Source: Jeotgalibacillus proteolyticus (lineage in GTDB: Bacteria; Bacillota; Bacilli; Bacillales; Jeotgalibacillaceae). From it: 62,500 nucleotides of DNA. Shown here in pieces: positions 45,246 through 55,925 of the stretch (the first letter of the stretch is position 1; every line of letters starts with the position of its first letter). The stretch lies in assembly GCF_002926065.1 (NCBI RefSeq), contig NZ_PREZ01000011.1:1-62500 (forward strand). Direction: 5' to 3'. The notes beneath the pieces are model-generated. The model was not told the origin of the DNA and searched no databases. It saw only the letters and a list, made by a program, of their open reading frames with translations. The position numbers and the translations under genes are program-made.

Positions 45246-47696
45246 ATGGAGAATGTACATGAAGTAAACATGAAAGTGACAGATTCGATTTCGTTAATGC
45301 AGGCAAAGAAGAGAATTCCACGATGGAAAAATCGTCTAACGATCCTAATGTCGCATTGGATGCTTCATAAAGGAGTCCTTCATATTCTGGTCAGCATTTT
45401 ATTAGGACGAGCTCTATTTTTGTCTCAATTCACTCCATTCGCTCTGCCGATGTTCGCGGTGATCTTTATGGTCAGCCGGAATAAAGCATTAATGGTTATG
45501 GCCGGTCTTGTTTTAGGAGCTTCAACCTTAGGGATCTGGCAGGGGGTTTATACCTTCAGTACAATTGCACTTTTTTATTTTGGATCCTTACTCGTTAAAA
45601 ATAAAATGAAGGAAAATCGCTTTGTCCTGGCAGGAACGGTCGCACTCTCCGTCGTGATCGCCCGAACGATCTATTTAAGTATCGAGCTGCCTGCTACCTT
45701 CACTTGGGTGGATGGGGTGATGGTGGCGTTTGAGGCAGCCCTGGCAGGGATCCTGACACTTGTCTTCCTACAGGGCATGCAGCTTATAACAAAAGCCCGA
45801 AAGCGCACTTATGCGCCTGAGGAGATGGTGGCTATTGCGATTGTTGTAGCCTCCATCGCAACCGGTCTGATCGGTTTTACCGTTGGAGGCTTAGCAATAG
45901 ACCATATCATTACCCGTTATGTCGTCATTGTTGCTGCACTTGCAGCTGGAGCAATGGTAGGCTCCACTGTTGGTATTGTCACAGGGCTTGTATTCTGTCT
46001 TGCTTCAGTAAATCATTTGCCTGAAGTGGCAGTCCTTGCCGTAGCAGGCTTATTGGGGGGATTAATGAAGAGCGGTAAAGCTACCGGCGTAACGCTGGGG
46101 CTTATGATGGCAACACTTCTTATGGGTCTGTTTATGAATCAGGGGACCCTGCTTGAAATTTCATTATATGAATCAGCACTTGCTGGACTTGCGGTATTTT
46201 TGACGCCTAAACGCTTCTTATTTGCGATTGCGCGCCATATACCCGGTTCTGCTGAGCATGAACAGGATCAGCAAAGCTACGCCCGCAATGTAAGGGATGT
46301 GACTGCAGAGAAAGTACAAAAATTCTCTGACATGTTTGACACGCTTTCTAAAAGCTTTCAATTTACCGATCCAGGGAATGAGTCTCTTTCTAAAGCAGTC
46401 ACGATTGATAACACCTTAAGCCGCGTAACGGAAAATACGTGCCAGATGTGCTTTAAGAAAGATTATTGCTGGTCTACCCATTTTGATCGAACGTACGAGT
46501 GGATGAAGGATCTCGCAGATCCGCCGGATGATCATAAACCTCCAAAAGCCTGGCAGAATTTATGTGTGAAGGCTGAGCAGGTGCAGTCAGCCTTTCTGGA
46601 TGAGGCAGCCTTAAGGGCAAACCAGCTTCAAATGAAAAAACAGATGATGGAGAGCAATCAGTTTGTGTCCAATCAGCTCAGGGGACTCTCTTCTGTGATG
46701 AAGGATTTTGCCGTGGATCTCCAAAGGGAAACCGAAAAGCATGATCAACAGGAGGATGAGATGCTTCAGGCTCTTAACGATTTTGGAATCAACGTAGACA
46801 ATGTAGATGTTCACAGTATGGATTATGGCCATATTGATGTGGATGTGATGCTGCCTTTTGTCGTGAAGCATGGGGAGTGTGAAAAACTCATAGCGCCCAT
46901 GCTCTCATCCATTCTTAAAGAAACGATTGTCGTCCATCAAAAGGTGGAGCTCCCTTCTCCGTATGAAGGGATGGTTGTAACGTTCAGATCATCAAAAGCA
47001 TTTAAAGTCAGCGTGGGCATTGCTCATGCGGCTCACGGAGGAGGGCTTATTTCTGGAGACAGCCACGCAGCGGTGCATCTGCATGGAGGAAAATATGCGA
47101 TCGCCATAAGTGATGGGATGGGTAATGGGGAAAAAGCCAAGCTTGAAAGTGATGAAACGATTCAGCTGCTGAGGCAGATGCTTCAGGCTGGAATTGAAGA
47201 AGAGCTCGCCATAAAATCTGTCAACTCCATTTTAACCGTTAAGCGAACGGGAGATATGTACTCAACGGTTGATTTAGCTATGATTGATTTACAAAACGCA
47301 AAAGCAAAATTTTTAAAAGTAGGATCAGTGCCAAGCTATATAAAAAGGGGGAAGACAGTCAAAACAATCGAAGCGGGCAATCTGCCTATGGGCTTTTTCA
47401 GCGAGCTGGAAATGGAGGTGCTCGAGGATCAGTTAAAAGCTGGAGATCTGTTAATTATGCTAAGCGATGGCGTACTGGACGGTCCGCGATTTATCGAAAA
47501 TCCGGAAAGGTGGATAAAACGGCAGATCTCAGAATTAAAAACTGCAGAGCCGCAGGAGGTGGCTGATATTTTAATGGAGGCAGCCGTCCGGACCTCGGGA
47601 GGGGAAATTGAGGATGACATGACCATTATGGCTGTTCAGATCCAGCGTGAAATGCCAAAATGGGCGGCGATTCCCGCTGCCATAAAAACAGGGTAA
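45246..47696 (+). CDS. spoIIE: Stage II sporulation phosphatase SpoIIE
   Basis: An 816-residue membrane phosphatase. About ten membrane helices lie between residues 40 and 330. A central FtsZ-interacting and oligomerisation region (about 330-580) contains CQMCFKKDYCW. The C-terminal PP2C domain (about 590-800) has metal-binding acidic motifs GGLISGDSH and AISDGMGNGEKA. It dephosphorylates SpoIIAA-P and so releases sigma-F in the forespore, and it helps place the polar septum. Length and domain order match B. subtilis (827). GGAGTGG 8 bases before the ATG. yabS and yabT, which follow in B. subtilis, are absent. Confidence 0.97.
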   Translation: MENVHEVNMKVTDSISLMQAKKRIPRWKNRLTILMSHWMLHKGVLHILVSILLGRALFLSQFTPFALPMFAVIFMVSRNKALMVMAGLVLGASTLGIWQGVYTFSTIALFYFGSLLVKNKMKENRFVLAGTVALSVVIARTIYLSIELPATFTWVDGVMVAFEAALAGILTLVFLQGMQLITKARKRTYAPEEMVAIAIVVASIATGLIGFTVGGLAIDHIITRYVVIVAALAAGAMVGSTVGIVTGLVFCLASVNHLPEVAVLAVAGLLGGLMKSGKATGVTLGLMMATLLMGLFMNQGTLLEISLYESALAGLAVFLTPKRFLFAIARHIPGSAEHEQDQQSYARNVRDVTAEKVQKFSDMFDTLSKSFQFTDPGNESLSKAVTIDNTLSRVTENTCQMCFKKDYCWSTHFDRTYEWMKDLADPPDDHKPPKAWQNLCVKAEQVQSAFLDEAALRANQLQMKKQMMESNQFVSNQLRGLSSVMKDFAVDLQRETEKHDQQEDEMLQALNDFGINVDNVDVHSMDYGHIDVDVMLPFVVKHGECEKLIAPMLSSILKETIVVHQKVELPSPYEGMVVTFRSSKAFKVSVGIAHAAHGGGLISGDSHAAVHLHGGKYAIAISDGMGNGEKAKLESDETIQLLRQMLQAGIEEELAIKSVNSILTVKRTGDMYSTVDLAMIDLQNAKAKFLKVGSVPSYIKRGKTVKTIEAGNLPMGFFSELEMEVLEDQLKAGDLLIMLSDGVLDGPRFIENPERWIKRQISELKTAEPQEVADILMEAAVRTSGGEIEDDMTIMAVQIQREMPKWAAIPAAIKTG

Positions 47697-47802
47697 AATT
47701 TTTAGTAAATCAAAATTTTATGGAGTGGCGGGAAAGTCTTGATACAATAGAGCCATTCCGTTCCTTTTAAAAAAGGAATCTTAGAAAAAGGTGAAGCAGT
47801 AC

Positions 47803-49203
47803 ATGAACCGATTCAGTACAAAAGTACGTTCATATATAGATGAGCATTCATTATTTACCCAGGGAGAAAAAATCATTGTTGCGGTTTCGGGGGGACCGGA
47901 TTCAATGGCTCTTCTCCATTATTTACTGAACGAGGCAGGTATGGCGCTTCAGATTGAAGCAGCGCATGTCGACCATCTTTTAAGAGGGGAGGAGTCAGCG
48001 GCTGATGCTTCGTTTGTCCAGGGGTTTTGCCAAACGCAGGGGATCCCCTGTCACATCACCAATGTTAACGTAAAGGAGAAAATGAGCGAGAGCGGCATAG
48101 GGCTGCAGGAGGCAGCCCGTGAAATGCGCTATTCCTTTTTAAAGGAGGTTATGAAGAGGGCCGGGGCCTCAAAGCTTGTGCTCGGGCATCATGCTGATGA
48201 TCAAATCGAGACGGTTCTTTTTCGTTTAATCCGGGGCTCTACAATGAAAGGAAGAGCGGGCATTTTACCAAAACGCACCTTTGGGCCGGGTGAATTGGTA
48301 CGCCCGCTTTTAATGGTCACAAAAGAAGAAATCGAACAATATTGTGAACATCACCGCATAAAAGTAAGAAGAGACCCGAGCAACGAAAAGGATGATTATA
48401 CAAGAAACCGGTTACGCAATCATGTGATTCCATTATTAAAAGAAGAAAACCCCTCACTTCATGAACAGATAATCCGCTATACAGAAGAGATGCTCGAGGA
48501 TGAACGCTTTATGGAGGAAAAAACCAAGGAGTGTTTACCGGCCTGTATAATTCATCAAAAGAATCAGTATATTAAGCTGGACCAGCAAAAATGGAGTGAG
48601 GTGGCTCCTCCTTTACAAAGAAGAATGATTCATCTAATATTGAATTATCTTTATGCAAAAGTACCCACGTCATTAACTTCCACTCACACGTCCGCTATTA
48701 AAAAGCTGCTGCTTCAAAAGCATCCATCAGGCGAGCTTCATTTGCCTGAGGGCTTACTTGTAAAGCGTTCGTACTCAACTGCTGTATTTGAATTTGCACC
48801 CTCCAATTCAGCATCACCTTTTCGCTATCAATTGGACATCGGGCAAACCATAAAGCTTCCATCGGGAGCTTATGTAACTGCGGCAGAAGGTTTGGTGGAG
48901 GGTCTGCCTGAAAGGGCTGATTTTTGCCGGCTCGAATTATCCCAAACAGCCTGGCCTCTGACTGTCCGCACAAGGAAGGATGGAGACAGAATTGAGCTCA
49001 AGGGACTGGACGGGCCCAAAAAAATCAAAAAGATATTTATTGATGAAAAGGTTCCGGTGGATCTTCGCGGCCAGTGGCCGATTATTACAGACGCCAGCGG
49101 GAGGGTACTTTGGATCCCGGGCATGCGCACAGCAAAAGCTGCAGTGAAGCCCAAGGACGGGAGCCGTGCATATACGTTAATTCACTATAAGGATAACTTC
49201 TAG
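47803..49203 (+). CDS. tilS: tRNA(Ile)-lysidine synthetase
   Basis: Converts C34 of tRNA-Ile2 (CAU) to lysidine, switching it from Met to Ile decoding; essential. 466 residues: PP-loop SGGPDS (29-34), the HxxDDQxET metal/ATP segment ([18 protein letters not shown]), and two C-terminal domains. ATG 47803 is chosen because AAAGGTGA lies 8-15 bases upstream; GTG 47791 would be inside that site. hprT starts 13 bases after the stop, a classic pairing. Confidence 0.96.
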   Translation: MNRFSTKVRSYIDEHSLFTQGEKIIVAVSGGPDSMALLHYLLNEAGMALQIEAAHVDHLLRGEESAADASFVQGFCQTQGIPCHITNVNVKEKMSESGIGLQEAAREMRYSFLKEVMKRAGASKLVLGHHADDQIETVLFRLIRGSTMKGRAGILPKRTFGPGELVRPLLMVTKEEIEQYCEHHRIKVRRDPSNEKDDYTRNRLRNHVIPLLKEENPSLHEQIIRYTEEMLEDERFMEEKTKECLPACIIHQKNQYIKLDQQKWSEVAPPLQRRMIHLILNYLYAKVPTSLTSTHTSAIKKLLLQKHPSGELHLPEGLLVKRSYSTAVFEFAPSNSASPFRYQLDIGQTIKLPSGAYVTAAEGLVEGLPERADFCRLELSQTAWPLTVRTRKDGDRIELKGLDGPKKIKKIFIDEKVPVDLRGQWPIITDASGRVLWIPGMRTAKAAVKPKDGSRAYTLIHYKDNF

Positions 49204-49216
49204 GGGGACATTGTTC

Positions 49217-49765
49217 GTGTTGAATCAGGATATTGAGAAAGTATTGTATACAGAAGAACAGCTTCAGGAAAAAATTAAAGAGCTTGGAGCCGAGCTTACA
49301 GCCGAATACAAGGATTCATATCCGCTGGCTATCGGTGTATTAAAAGGAGCACTTCCTTTCATGGCCGATCTGATTAAGCGTATGGACGTGTATTTGGAAA
49401 TGGATTTTATGGATGTTTCAAGTTACGGCAATTCAACCGTGTCTTCAGGAGAAGTTAAGATTATTAAGGATTTAAATACGAAGGTAGAGGGAAGAGATAT
49501 TCTGATTTTAGAGGATATCATTGATAGTGGTCTCACGCTTAGCTATTTAGTTGATCTTTTCAAGTACCGGAAAGCAAAATCCATCAAAATTGTGACGCTT
49601 CTGGACAAACCATCTGGAAGAAAAGCTGATATTACAGCAGATTATGTTGGATTTATTGTACCGGATGCTTTTGTTGTAGGATATGGACTAGATTACGCCG
49701 AACGCTACCGAAACCTCCCATATATCGGTATTTTAAAGCCTGAAATTTACGCGGATGCTGAGTAA
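49217..49765 (+). CDS. hprT: Hypoxanthine-guanine phosphoribosyltransferase
   Basis: Salvages hypoxanthine and guanine with PRPP. The 182-residue type I PRTase has [20 protein letters not shown] and the PRPP loop [12 protein letters not shown] (about 97-108). GTG 49217 is selected: GGGGGA lies 9 bases upstream, and the protein then begins [10 protein letters not shown] in line with B. subtilis; TTG 49211 would be only 3 bases from it. In B. subtilis HprT also interacts with ftsH regulation. Confidence 0.95.
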   Translation: MLNQDIEKVLYTEEQLQEKIKELGAELTAEYKDSYPLAIGVLKGALPFMADLIKRMDVYLEMDFMDVSSYGNSTVSSGEVKIIKDLNTKVEGRDILILEDIIDSGLTLSYLVDLFKYRKAKSIKIVTLLDKPSGRKADITADYVGFIVPDAFVVGYGLDYAERYRNLPYIGILKPEIYADAE

Positions 49766-49820
49766 TGAAAATGAATGAAAAAGCACCGTGTATAAAGTAT
49801 GCAGCTATGGGTCTAAATGG

Positions 49821-49850
49821 TTGTCATGCTTTATTTCACTATGATACTAT
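49821..49850 (+). promoter_or_regulatory. Promoter of ftsH
   Basis: TTGTCA (49821-49826), 18-base spacer, TGATACTAT with TACTAT at 49845-49850 (extended -10), 38 bases before ftsH. Confidence 0.7.
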
Positions 49851-49887
49851 TGTTATTAGTTTCTGTAACCGTGGGAGGAGGTAAGGG

Positions 49888-51903
49888 ATGAACCGAATAT
49901 TTCGTAACACGATATTTTATTTACTAGTATTTCTGGTTATTATTGGGATTGTCGGGCTCTTTAATAATGGCAATCAGCCGAACCAGGAACTCACATACGG
50001 CGATTTCATCAACGCACTGGAAAATGGTGAGGTAACGGAAATCGACATTCAGCCAAACCGCAGTGTTTATAACATTGTCGGACAGCTGAGCGATTATGCC
50101 GAAGACGAATATTTCGTCACAAATATTCCGATGGATAGTACCGTATTACCGGCAATTGATGAGGCGGCTGCAAATACACCGACCAATGTCAATGTTCTTG
50201 AAGCCCCTGAAACCAGCGGGTGGGTAACATTCTTAACGACGATCATTCCTTTCGTAATTATATTCATTCTCTTCTTCTTCTTATTAAACCAGGCACAAGG
50301 CGGCGGCGGCCGTGTTATGAACTTTGGTAAAAGTAAAGCGAAGCTTTATACGGAAGAAAAGAAAAAAGTCCGCTTTAAAGATGTAGCGGGTGCGGATGAA
50401 GAAAAGCAGGAGCTTGTGGAAGTTGTTGATTTCCTTAAAGATCCTCGCAAATTTACAGATGTAGGTGCACGTATACCTAAGGGGATTCTTTTAGTAGGTC
50501 CTCCGGGTACAGGTAAAACATTACTTGCCCGTGCTGCAGCCGGTGAAGCTGGCGTACCGTTCTTCTCGATTTCAGGTTCTGACTTCGTTGAGATGTTTGT
50601 CGGTGTCGGTGCATCCCGTGTGCGTGATTTGTTTGAAAATGCGAAGAAAAATGCACCATGTATCATCTTTATTGATGAGATTGATGCAGTTGGACGCCAG
50701 CGTGGAGCAGGTCTTGGCGGAGGCCATGATGAGCGTGAGCAGACGCTGAATCAGCTTCTCGTTGAAATGGATGGCTTTGGCGGAAACGAAGGAATCATTA
50801 TGATTGCTGCGACAAACCGTCCTGATATCCTTGATCCGGCATTGCTTCGTCCAGGTCGTTTTGACCGTCAAATTACGGTTGACCGTCCAGATGTAACAGG
50901 ACGTGAAGCTGTTCTTAAAGTACATGCGCGCAACAAGCCATTAGGCGACAACATCGACCTAAAAGCGATTGCACAGCGTACACCAGGATTCTCAGGAGCA
51001 GACCTTGAAAACCTGCTGAACGAAGCTGCACTTGTGGCTGCACGCCGTGACAAAAAATCGATTGATATGAGTGATATTGACGAAGCGACAGACCGCGTCA
51101 TTGCCGGTCCTGCGAAAAAGAGCCGTGTCATTTCTCAAAAAGAACGCAAAATCGTTGCATTCCATGAAGCAGGACATACCATTATTGGTGTAGTGCTTGA
51201 TGAAGCAGATATGGTTCACAAGGTAACTATTGTTCCCCGTGGACAGGCAGGCGGCTACGCCGTCATGCTTCCAAAAGAGGATCGTTACTTTATGACCAGA
51301 CCTGAGCTGCTCGACAAAATTACGGGACTTCTTGGCGGGCGTGTTGCTGAGGATATTATCTTTGGCGAAGCTTCGACAGGGGCTTCAAACGACTTCCAGC
51401 GTGCGACAGGAATTGCGCGTCGAATGGTAACGGAATTTGGTATGAGTGAAAAGCTTGGTACGCTTCAATTTGGACAGTCTCAGGGACAAGTATTCCTTGG
51501 ACGTGATTTCAACAGCGAGCAGAACTATTCTGATCGAATTGCCTATGACATTGATACAGAAATTCAATCGATCATTAAAGAGTGTTACGAGCGTGCGAAA
51601 ACCATTCTGACAGAAAACCGCGATAAGCTTGAATTAATCGCAGAAACACTGTTAGAGATTGAAACGCTTGATGCTGCACAAATTAAGCATCTGGTTGACC
51701 ACGGTGAGTTACCGGTACGGGATTATGGTAACAACGTAAAGGATGAGACGGTAACTTCTGAAGAGGTAAGCCCGACTGAAAAGTCATCCGATGAGTTGCT
51801 GGAAGAATCCAAGGACGGCAAATCACCTCAAACTGATGAGGTATTTAAAGATAATACTCCTCCTCAAAAATTAGGACCGAGTGACCAGAACAAAAAAGAC
51901 TAA
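49888..51903 (+). CDS. ftsH: ATP-dependent membrane protease FtsH
   Basis: A 671-residue membrane AAA+ zinc protease that degrades misfolded membrane proteins and short-lived regulators. Two membrane helices (about 7-25 and 111-133) flank an extracellular domain. AAA module: Walker A GPPGTGKT (204-211), Walker [12 protein letters not shown], second-region-of-homology Arg residues in [11 protein letters not shown]. The zinc motif is HEAGH (426-430). The acidic C-terminal tail (about 615-671) is variable. AGGAGG 7-12 bases upstream. Own promoter and terminator. Confidence 0.98.
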   Translation: MNRIFRNTIFYLLVFLVIIGIVGLFNNGNQPNQELTYGDFINALENGEVTEIDIQPNRSVYNIVGQLSDYAEDEYFVTNIPMDSTVLPAIDEAAANTPTNVNVLEAPETSGWVTFLTTIIPFVIIFILFFFLLNQAQGGGGRVMNFGKSKAKLYTEEKKKVRFKDVAGADEEKQELVEVVDFLKDPRKFTDVGARIPKGILLVGPPGTGKTLLARAAAGEAGVPFFSISGSDFVEMFVGVGASRVRDLFENAKKNAPCIIFIDEIDAVGRQRGAGLGGGHDEREQTLNQLLVEMDGFGGNEGIIMIAATNRPDILDPALLRPGRFDRQITVDRPDVTGREAVLKVHARNKPLGDNIDLKAIAQRTPGFSGADLENLLNEAALVAARRDKKSIDMSDIDEATDRVIAGPAKKSRVISQKERKIVAFHEAGHTIIGVVLDEADMVHKVTIVPRGQAGGYAVMLPKEDRYFMTRPELLDKITGLLGGRVAEDIIFGEASTGASNDFQRATGIARRMVTEFGMSEKLGTLQFGQSQGQVFLGRDFNSEQNYSDRIAYDIDTEIQSIIKECYERAKTILTENRDKLELIAETLLEIETLDAAQIKHLVDHGELPVRDYGNNVKDETVTSEEVSPTEKSSDELLEESKDGKSPQTDEVFKDNTPPQKLGPSDQNKKD

Positions 51904-51907
51904 ATTC

Positions 51908-51936
51908 AACAGGCGCCCTTGCCGGGCGCCTGTTTT
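51908..51936 (+). terminator. Terminator after ftsH
   Basis: ACAGGCGCCC / GGGCGCCTGT, a 10-bp GC-rich stem with a 5-base loop and TTTTC. Confidence 0.9.
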
Positions 51937-52058
51937 CTTATTGTGATTTTCACAGGTATATATTCAGCAGTTTCTATTCAATTCCTGACCATAGATTACT
52001 GAAAGAATTATGGTATGATATTTGCAGTGTTAAAATTCTTTAGGAATGGTGAAAAACA

Positions 52059-52829
52059 ATGATATTTGTCTTGGATGTCGGCAATACAAACACTGTGCTC
52101 GGGGTATATGAAGAAGAACGCATGAATTATCACTGGCGTATTGAAACCAATCGTCATAAGACTGAAGATGAGTACGGTATGCTAATAAAGAGTTTGTTTG
52201 AGCATGTGGGTCTTTCGTTTAATCAATTTGATGGGATTATTATCTCATCTGTTGTACCTCCTATAATGTTCCCGCTTGAGAGAATGTGCCAAAAATATTT
52301 CGGTCTAAAGCCCCTTGTGGTAGGACCCGGGATGAAAACTGGCTTAAATATAAAATATGATAACCCGAAAGAAGTCGGTGCTGACCGGATTGTCAATGCA
52401 GTCGCAGGCATTCAGGATCACGGCGGCTCGTTGATTATTGTGGATTTTGGAACAGCAACGACGTATTGCTATATCAATGAAAGCCGTCAGTATATGGGTG
52501 GGGTTATAGCCCCTGGGATCGGCATTTCAACAGAGGCACTATATGCTAAAGCAGCAAAACTTCCGCGTATTGAAATCGCCCGTCCGGATCAAGTTATAGG
52601 AAAGAGTACGATTACAGCGATGCAGTCTGGCATTGTCTATGGCTATGTCGGTCAGGTTGAGGGTATCGTCTCTAGAATGAAAAAAGAAGCAGCAGGTCCG
52701 GTAAAAGTCATCGCCACAGGCGGTTTGGCTTCATTAATTGCCAGAGAATCCGATATAATTGATCATGTGGACCCTTTCTTAACGCTAAAAGGGCTGCAGC
52801 TGATTTACAAACGGAATATGGAAGAGTGA
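52059..52829 (+). CDS. coaX: Type III pantothenate kinase CoaX
   Basis: Phosphorylates pantothenate, the first step of CoA synthesis. The 256-residue ASKHA-fold enzyme has DVGNTN (6-11) for phosphate binding, [11 protein letters not shown] and [13 protein letters not shown] (catalytic Asp), and ATGGLASLI near the C-terminus. Needs a monovalent cation and is not CoA-inhibited. An extended -10 (TGGTATGAT, 52011-52019) is the likely promoter. Followed by hslO after 13 bases. Confidence 0.96.
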   Translation: MIFVLDVGNTNTVLGVYEEERMNYHWRIETNRHKTEDEYGMLIKSLFEHVGLSFNQFDGIIISSVVPPIMFPLERMCQKYFGLKPLVVGPGMKTGLNIKYDNPKEVGADRIVNAVAGIQDHGGSLIIVDFGTATTYCYINESRQYMGGVIAPGIGISTEALYAKAAKLPRIEIARPDQVIGKSTITAMQSGIVYGYVGQVEGIVSRMKKEAAGPVKVIATGGLASLIARESDIIDHVDPFLTLKGLQLIYKRNMEE

Positions 52830-52842
52830 AAGGAGAATTACT

Positions 52843-53721
52843 ATGAGTGACTATATGGTTCGCGCACTAGCTTTCAATGACAATGTTCGTGCCTATGCCG
52901 TTAATACAACAGACACTGTTCAGGAAGCACAGGGACGCCATTATACCTGGCCAACCGCTTCTGCAGCATTAGGACGTACAATGACTGCGGGGGTCATGAT
53001 GGGGGCCATGCTAAAAGGCGATAACAATCTTACGGTTAAGGTCGAAGGCAATGGACCGCTTGGACCTATCCTGGTTGACAGCAATGCCAAGGGACAGGTG
53101 AGAGGGTATGTAACGAACCCGCAGACCCATCTTGATTTAAATGAACAGGGAAAGCTTGATGTTAGAGGAGCAGTTGGCACAGAGGGCTCCCTGACCATTG
53201 TGAAAGATCTAGGCATGCGGGATAATTTCACAGGCCAGGTACCGCTTGTATCCGGCGAGTTGGGAGAAGATTTTACGTATTATTTCGCCTCATCAGAACA
53301 GGTGCCATCATCAGTTGGTGTGGGTGTACTGGTGAATCCGGATAATACGATTCTTGCTGCCGGCGGTTTTATTGTGCAGCTTATGCCTGGAGCAGATGAC
53401 TCGACGATCGATGCGATAGAAAAAAGACTTAAATCCATTCCGCCTATTTCAAAAATGATTCAGGACGGTCTTTCTCCGGAAGAAGTATTAACGACAGTAC
53501 TTGGAGAAGGCAATGTGAGATTTCTTGATACAATGCCGGTCTCCTTTACATGCAAATGCTCAAAGGAAAGATTTGGTACAATCATTATCAGTCTTGGAAC
53601 AGAAGAAATTCAGGATATGATTGATGAAGACGGTCAGGCAGAAGCGCAATGTCATTTCTGTCAGGAGACTTATCGTTATGATAAACAAGAATTAGAAGCC
53701 TTTTTAGCAGAGGCAAAATAA
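52843..53721 (+). CDS. hslO: Redox-regulated chaperonin Hsp33
   Basis: A 292-residue holding chaperone switched on by oxidation. The N-terminal domain binds clients; the C-terminal zinc switch has Cys237-x-Cys239 and Cys270-x-x-Cys273. On oxidative or bleach stress the cysteines form disulfides, zinc leaves and the chaperone activates. AAAGGAGAATT precedes the ATG. Operon with coaX and the PpiC protein. Confidence 0.96.
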   Translation: MSDYMVRALAFNDNVRAYAVNTTDTVQEAQGRHYTWPTASAALGRTMTAGVMMGAMLKGDNNLTVKVEGNGPLGPILVDSNAKGQVRGYVTNPQTHLDLNEQGKLDVRGAVGTEGSLTIVKDLGMRDNFTGQVPLVSGELGEDFTYYFASSEQVPSSVGVGVLVNPDNTILAAGGFIVQLMPGADDSTIDAIEKRLKSIPPISKMIQDGLSPEEVLTTVLGEGNVRFLDTMPVSFTCKCSKERFGTIIISLGTEEIQDMIDEDGQAEAQCHFCQETYRYDKQELEAFLAEAK

Positions 53722-53727
53722 CAGACC

Positions 53728-54633
53728 ATGGTGAGAGATCTCAGAAACCGGCGCTTAAAAGCGAAGCCCCTTGTCTATGTTATCGGAATTTTGCTGTTAA
53801 CCAATCTTTTTACGCTTATTGCATGGGTCACAAAAGAAGGCTCTGAGGGTGCTTCTGAGGCTGTAGCAACAGTAGGTGATGAAGAAATTTCCCGGCAGGA
53901 ATGGCTCCATGCCATTGAGCTGCGCTACGGGAAAGAGGTTTTGCAGCAATTAATTAATCAGCGTGTAATGGAGCAGTCTGCTGACAAATTTGATGTGTCA
54001 ATTTCTCAGGAAGAACTGGATCAGGAGTTTTCCATGCTGCGATCAGTTCTGAATGTAAATGATCAGGCGACTCTTCCGAATGAAGAAGTACTAAAGGAAC
54101 AGCTGAAAACAGAAGTGATTCTTGAAAAGCTCATTACAAATGAAGTGGATTTCTCTGAAGAAGAACTAAAGGCTTACTATGAGGAAAATAAATCCCTTTA
54201 TGTGGTTCCCTCCATGTACCGTCTATCCCAGATTGTTGTCGCAACAGAGGCGGAGGCTGCCCAGGTTCTTGGGGAGCTTGAAAATGATTCCTCCTTCGAA
54301 GCATTGGCACGAGAGCGCTCTATTGATACGGCAACAGCAAGCCAGGGGGGACTTTTTGGTTATGTTCCGGAGGATTCAAACGCGATCGATGAAAATATAT
54401 TGAATGCAGCAAAATCTCTATCTCCCGGAGAATGGTCAGAGCCGATCCAAACGGACGGGGGCTTTACGATAGTCCTGCTTCACGAAGTAACGACAGGCGT
54501 TGAATTCAGCTTTGATGACGTGAAGGGACGGATCGAAAGACAGCTTGCAATTGAGCAGCTGAATGTCCCTGTCACCGCTGAATCTTTTTGGAATGAGGTA
54601 CCGATCACCTGGTTTTATGGACCGACCGAGTAA
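53728..54633 (+). CDS. yacD: Membrane-anchored PpiC-type peptidyl-prolyl isomerase (YacD)
   Basis: A 301-residue protein: a short basic N-terminus, one membrane helix (about 13-32), a SurA/PrsA-like helical chaperone part (45-150) and a parvulin domain (about 155-250, QIVVATEAEAAQVLGEL and GGLFGYVPEDSNAIDENI). There is no lipobox, so unlike PrsA it is held by an uncleaved helix. It is probably a foldase on the outer face of the membrane. The start is uncertain: ATG 53728 has only a weak AGAGG about 14 bases upstream; GTG 53731 is possible. Confidence 0.88.
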   Translation: MVRDLRNRRLKAKPLVYVIGILLLTNLFTLIAWVTKEGSEGASEAVATVGDEEISRQEWLHAIELRYGKEVLQQLINQRVMEQSADKFDVSISQEELDQEFSMLRSVLNVNDQATLPNEEVLKEQLKTEVILEKLITNEVDFSEEELKAYYEENKSLYVVPSMYRLSQIVVATEAEAAQVLGELENDSSFEALARERSIDTATASQGGLFGYVPEDSNAIDENILNAAKSLSPGEWSEPIQTDGGFTIVLLHEVTTGVEFSFDDVKGRIERQLAIEQLNVPVTAESFWNEVPITWFYGPTE

Positions 54634-54644
54634 AAATAATCATT

Positions 54645-54681
54645 AAAAAAAGAGACACAAGCGAATATGTGTCTCTTTTTT
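54645..54681. terminator. Terminator after yacD
   Basis: AAAAAAGAGACACA / TGTGTCTCTTTTTT stem with a short loop; flanking A and T runs. Confidence 0.92.
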
Positions 54682-54723
54682 ATCTCCTTTTTGCAGAAAT
54701 ATGAAAAACATAAAACTTTGTAG

Positions 54724-54752
54724 TTGAAATTGTTCTGAAAAGTTGGTAAATT
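54724..54752 (+). promoter_or_regulatory. Sigma-A promoter of cysK
   Basis: TTGAAA (54724-54729), 17-base spacer, TAAATT (54747-54752), 50 bases before the cysK start. GGTA/TACC half-sites at 54755-54772 might belong to a regulator such as CymR; unproven. Confidence 0.65.
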
Positions 54753-54802
54753 TGGTACATGACGAAATACCGATCACATTACTAGGGATTAGGAGTGTTA
54801 AA

Positions 54803-55729
54803 ATGGTACGTATCGCAAACAATATTTCAGAATTAGTGGGTAACACACCGATTGTAAAGTTAAACAGACTGGCTGACGAAAATTCAGCTGAGATTTACTT
54901 GAAGCTGGAATACATGAATCCTGGAAGCAGCGTAAAAGACCGTATTGCTCTTGCCATGATCGAAGCAGCCGAGGAAGAAGGCAGCCTTAAAGAAGGCGAT
55001 ACAATCATTGAGCCTACGAGTGGGAATACAGGAATTGGTCTTGCCATGGTGGCTGCAGCAAAAGGCTACCGCACTGTGCTTGTTATGCCGGAAACGATGA
55101 GTATGGAGCGTCGCAACCTGCTTCGTGCTTATGGAGCAGAGCTTGTATTGACTCCGGGTCCTGACGGCATGAAGGGTGCAATTGCTAAAGCAGAAGAAAT
55201 TGCAGGCGAGAAAGGCTATTTCATGCCGCAGCAATTTAAAAATGCAGCTAACCCAGAGGTTCACCGCCGTACGACAGGGAAAGAAATTGTCGAACAGATG
55301 GGCGATCAGCTTGATGCATTTGTTTCAGGAATCGGAACAGGCGGAACCGTTACGGGAGCTGGCCAGGTTCTTCGTGAAAAGTATCCTGATATCAAAATTT
55401 ATGCAGTTGAGCCGACTGATTCACCGGTTCTATCCGGCGGAAGCCCGGGCCCGCATAAGATTCAGGGAATCGGAGCAGGATTTGTTCCGGATATCTTGAA
55501 TACAGAAATCTACAATGAAGTCATTCAGGTATCAAATGAGCAATCATTTGAAACAGCGCGAAAAGCAGCAAAAGAAGAAGGAATTCTTGGCGGTATTTCC
55601 TCAGGGGCAGCTATTTATGCAGCATTAAAGGTGGCCAAGGAGCTTGGAAAAGGCAAGAAAGTACTTACGGTTATTCCGAGTAATGGTGAGCGCTACCTTA
55701 GCACGCCACTTTACCAGTTTGAAGATTAA
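54803..55729 (+). CDS. cysK: Cysteine synthase (O-acetylserine sulfhydrylase)
   Basis: Makes cysteine from O-acetylserine and sulfide. 308 residues, PLP fold-type II: Lys45 in PGSSVKDR is the Schiff-base lysine, [13 protein letters not shown] binds the substrate carboxylate, and [12 protein letters not shown] holds the PLP phosphate. Start 54803 has AGGAG 8 bases upstream; an earlier ATG at 54743 lies inside the promoter. In B. subtilis CysK also tunes CymR. Monocistronic. Confidence 0.97.
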   Translation: MVRIANNISELVGNTPIVKLNRLADENSAEIYLKLEYMNPGSSVKDRIALAMIEAAEEEGSLKEGDTIIEPTSGNTGIGLAMVAAAKGYRTVLVMPETMSMERRNLLRAYGAELVLTPGPDGMKGAIAKAEEIAGEKGYFMPQQFKNAANPEVHRRTTGKEIVEQMGDQLDAFVSGIGTGGTVTGAGQVLREKYPDIKIYAVEPTDSPVLSGGSPGPHKIQGIGAGFVPDILNTEIYNEVIQVSNEQSFETARKAAKEEGILGGISSGAAIYAALKVAKELGKGKKVLTVIPSNGERYLSTPLYQFED

Positions 55730-55736
55730 TAAAACC

Positions 55737-55771
55737 AAAAGCAGATCCCAAAATTGGGGGTCTGCTTTTTT
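55737..55771 (+). terminator. Terminator after cysK
   Basis: AAAAGCAGATCCC / GGGGTCTGCTTTT stem (one G-T), 6-base loop, T run. Confidence 0.9.
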
Positions 55772-55925
55772 GATGAATAAGAGATCAAAAAGAGCTGGGC
55801 AGATAAGAATGAGGGTAAGATCTTAAACAGATCCTACAAGAAGATGTGCAGGATTTTTCCGGTGATTCAATAGGCGGGATCGTGTATGATGAGAGAAGAA
55901 GAATACGTTTAGGAGTGACACCAGA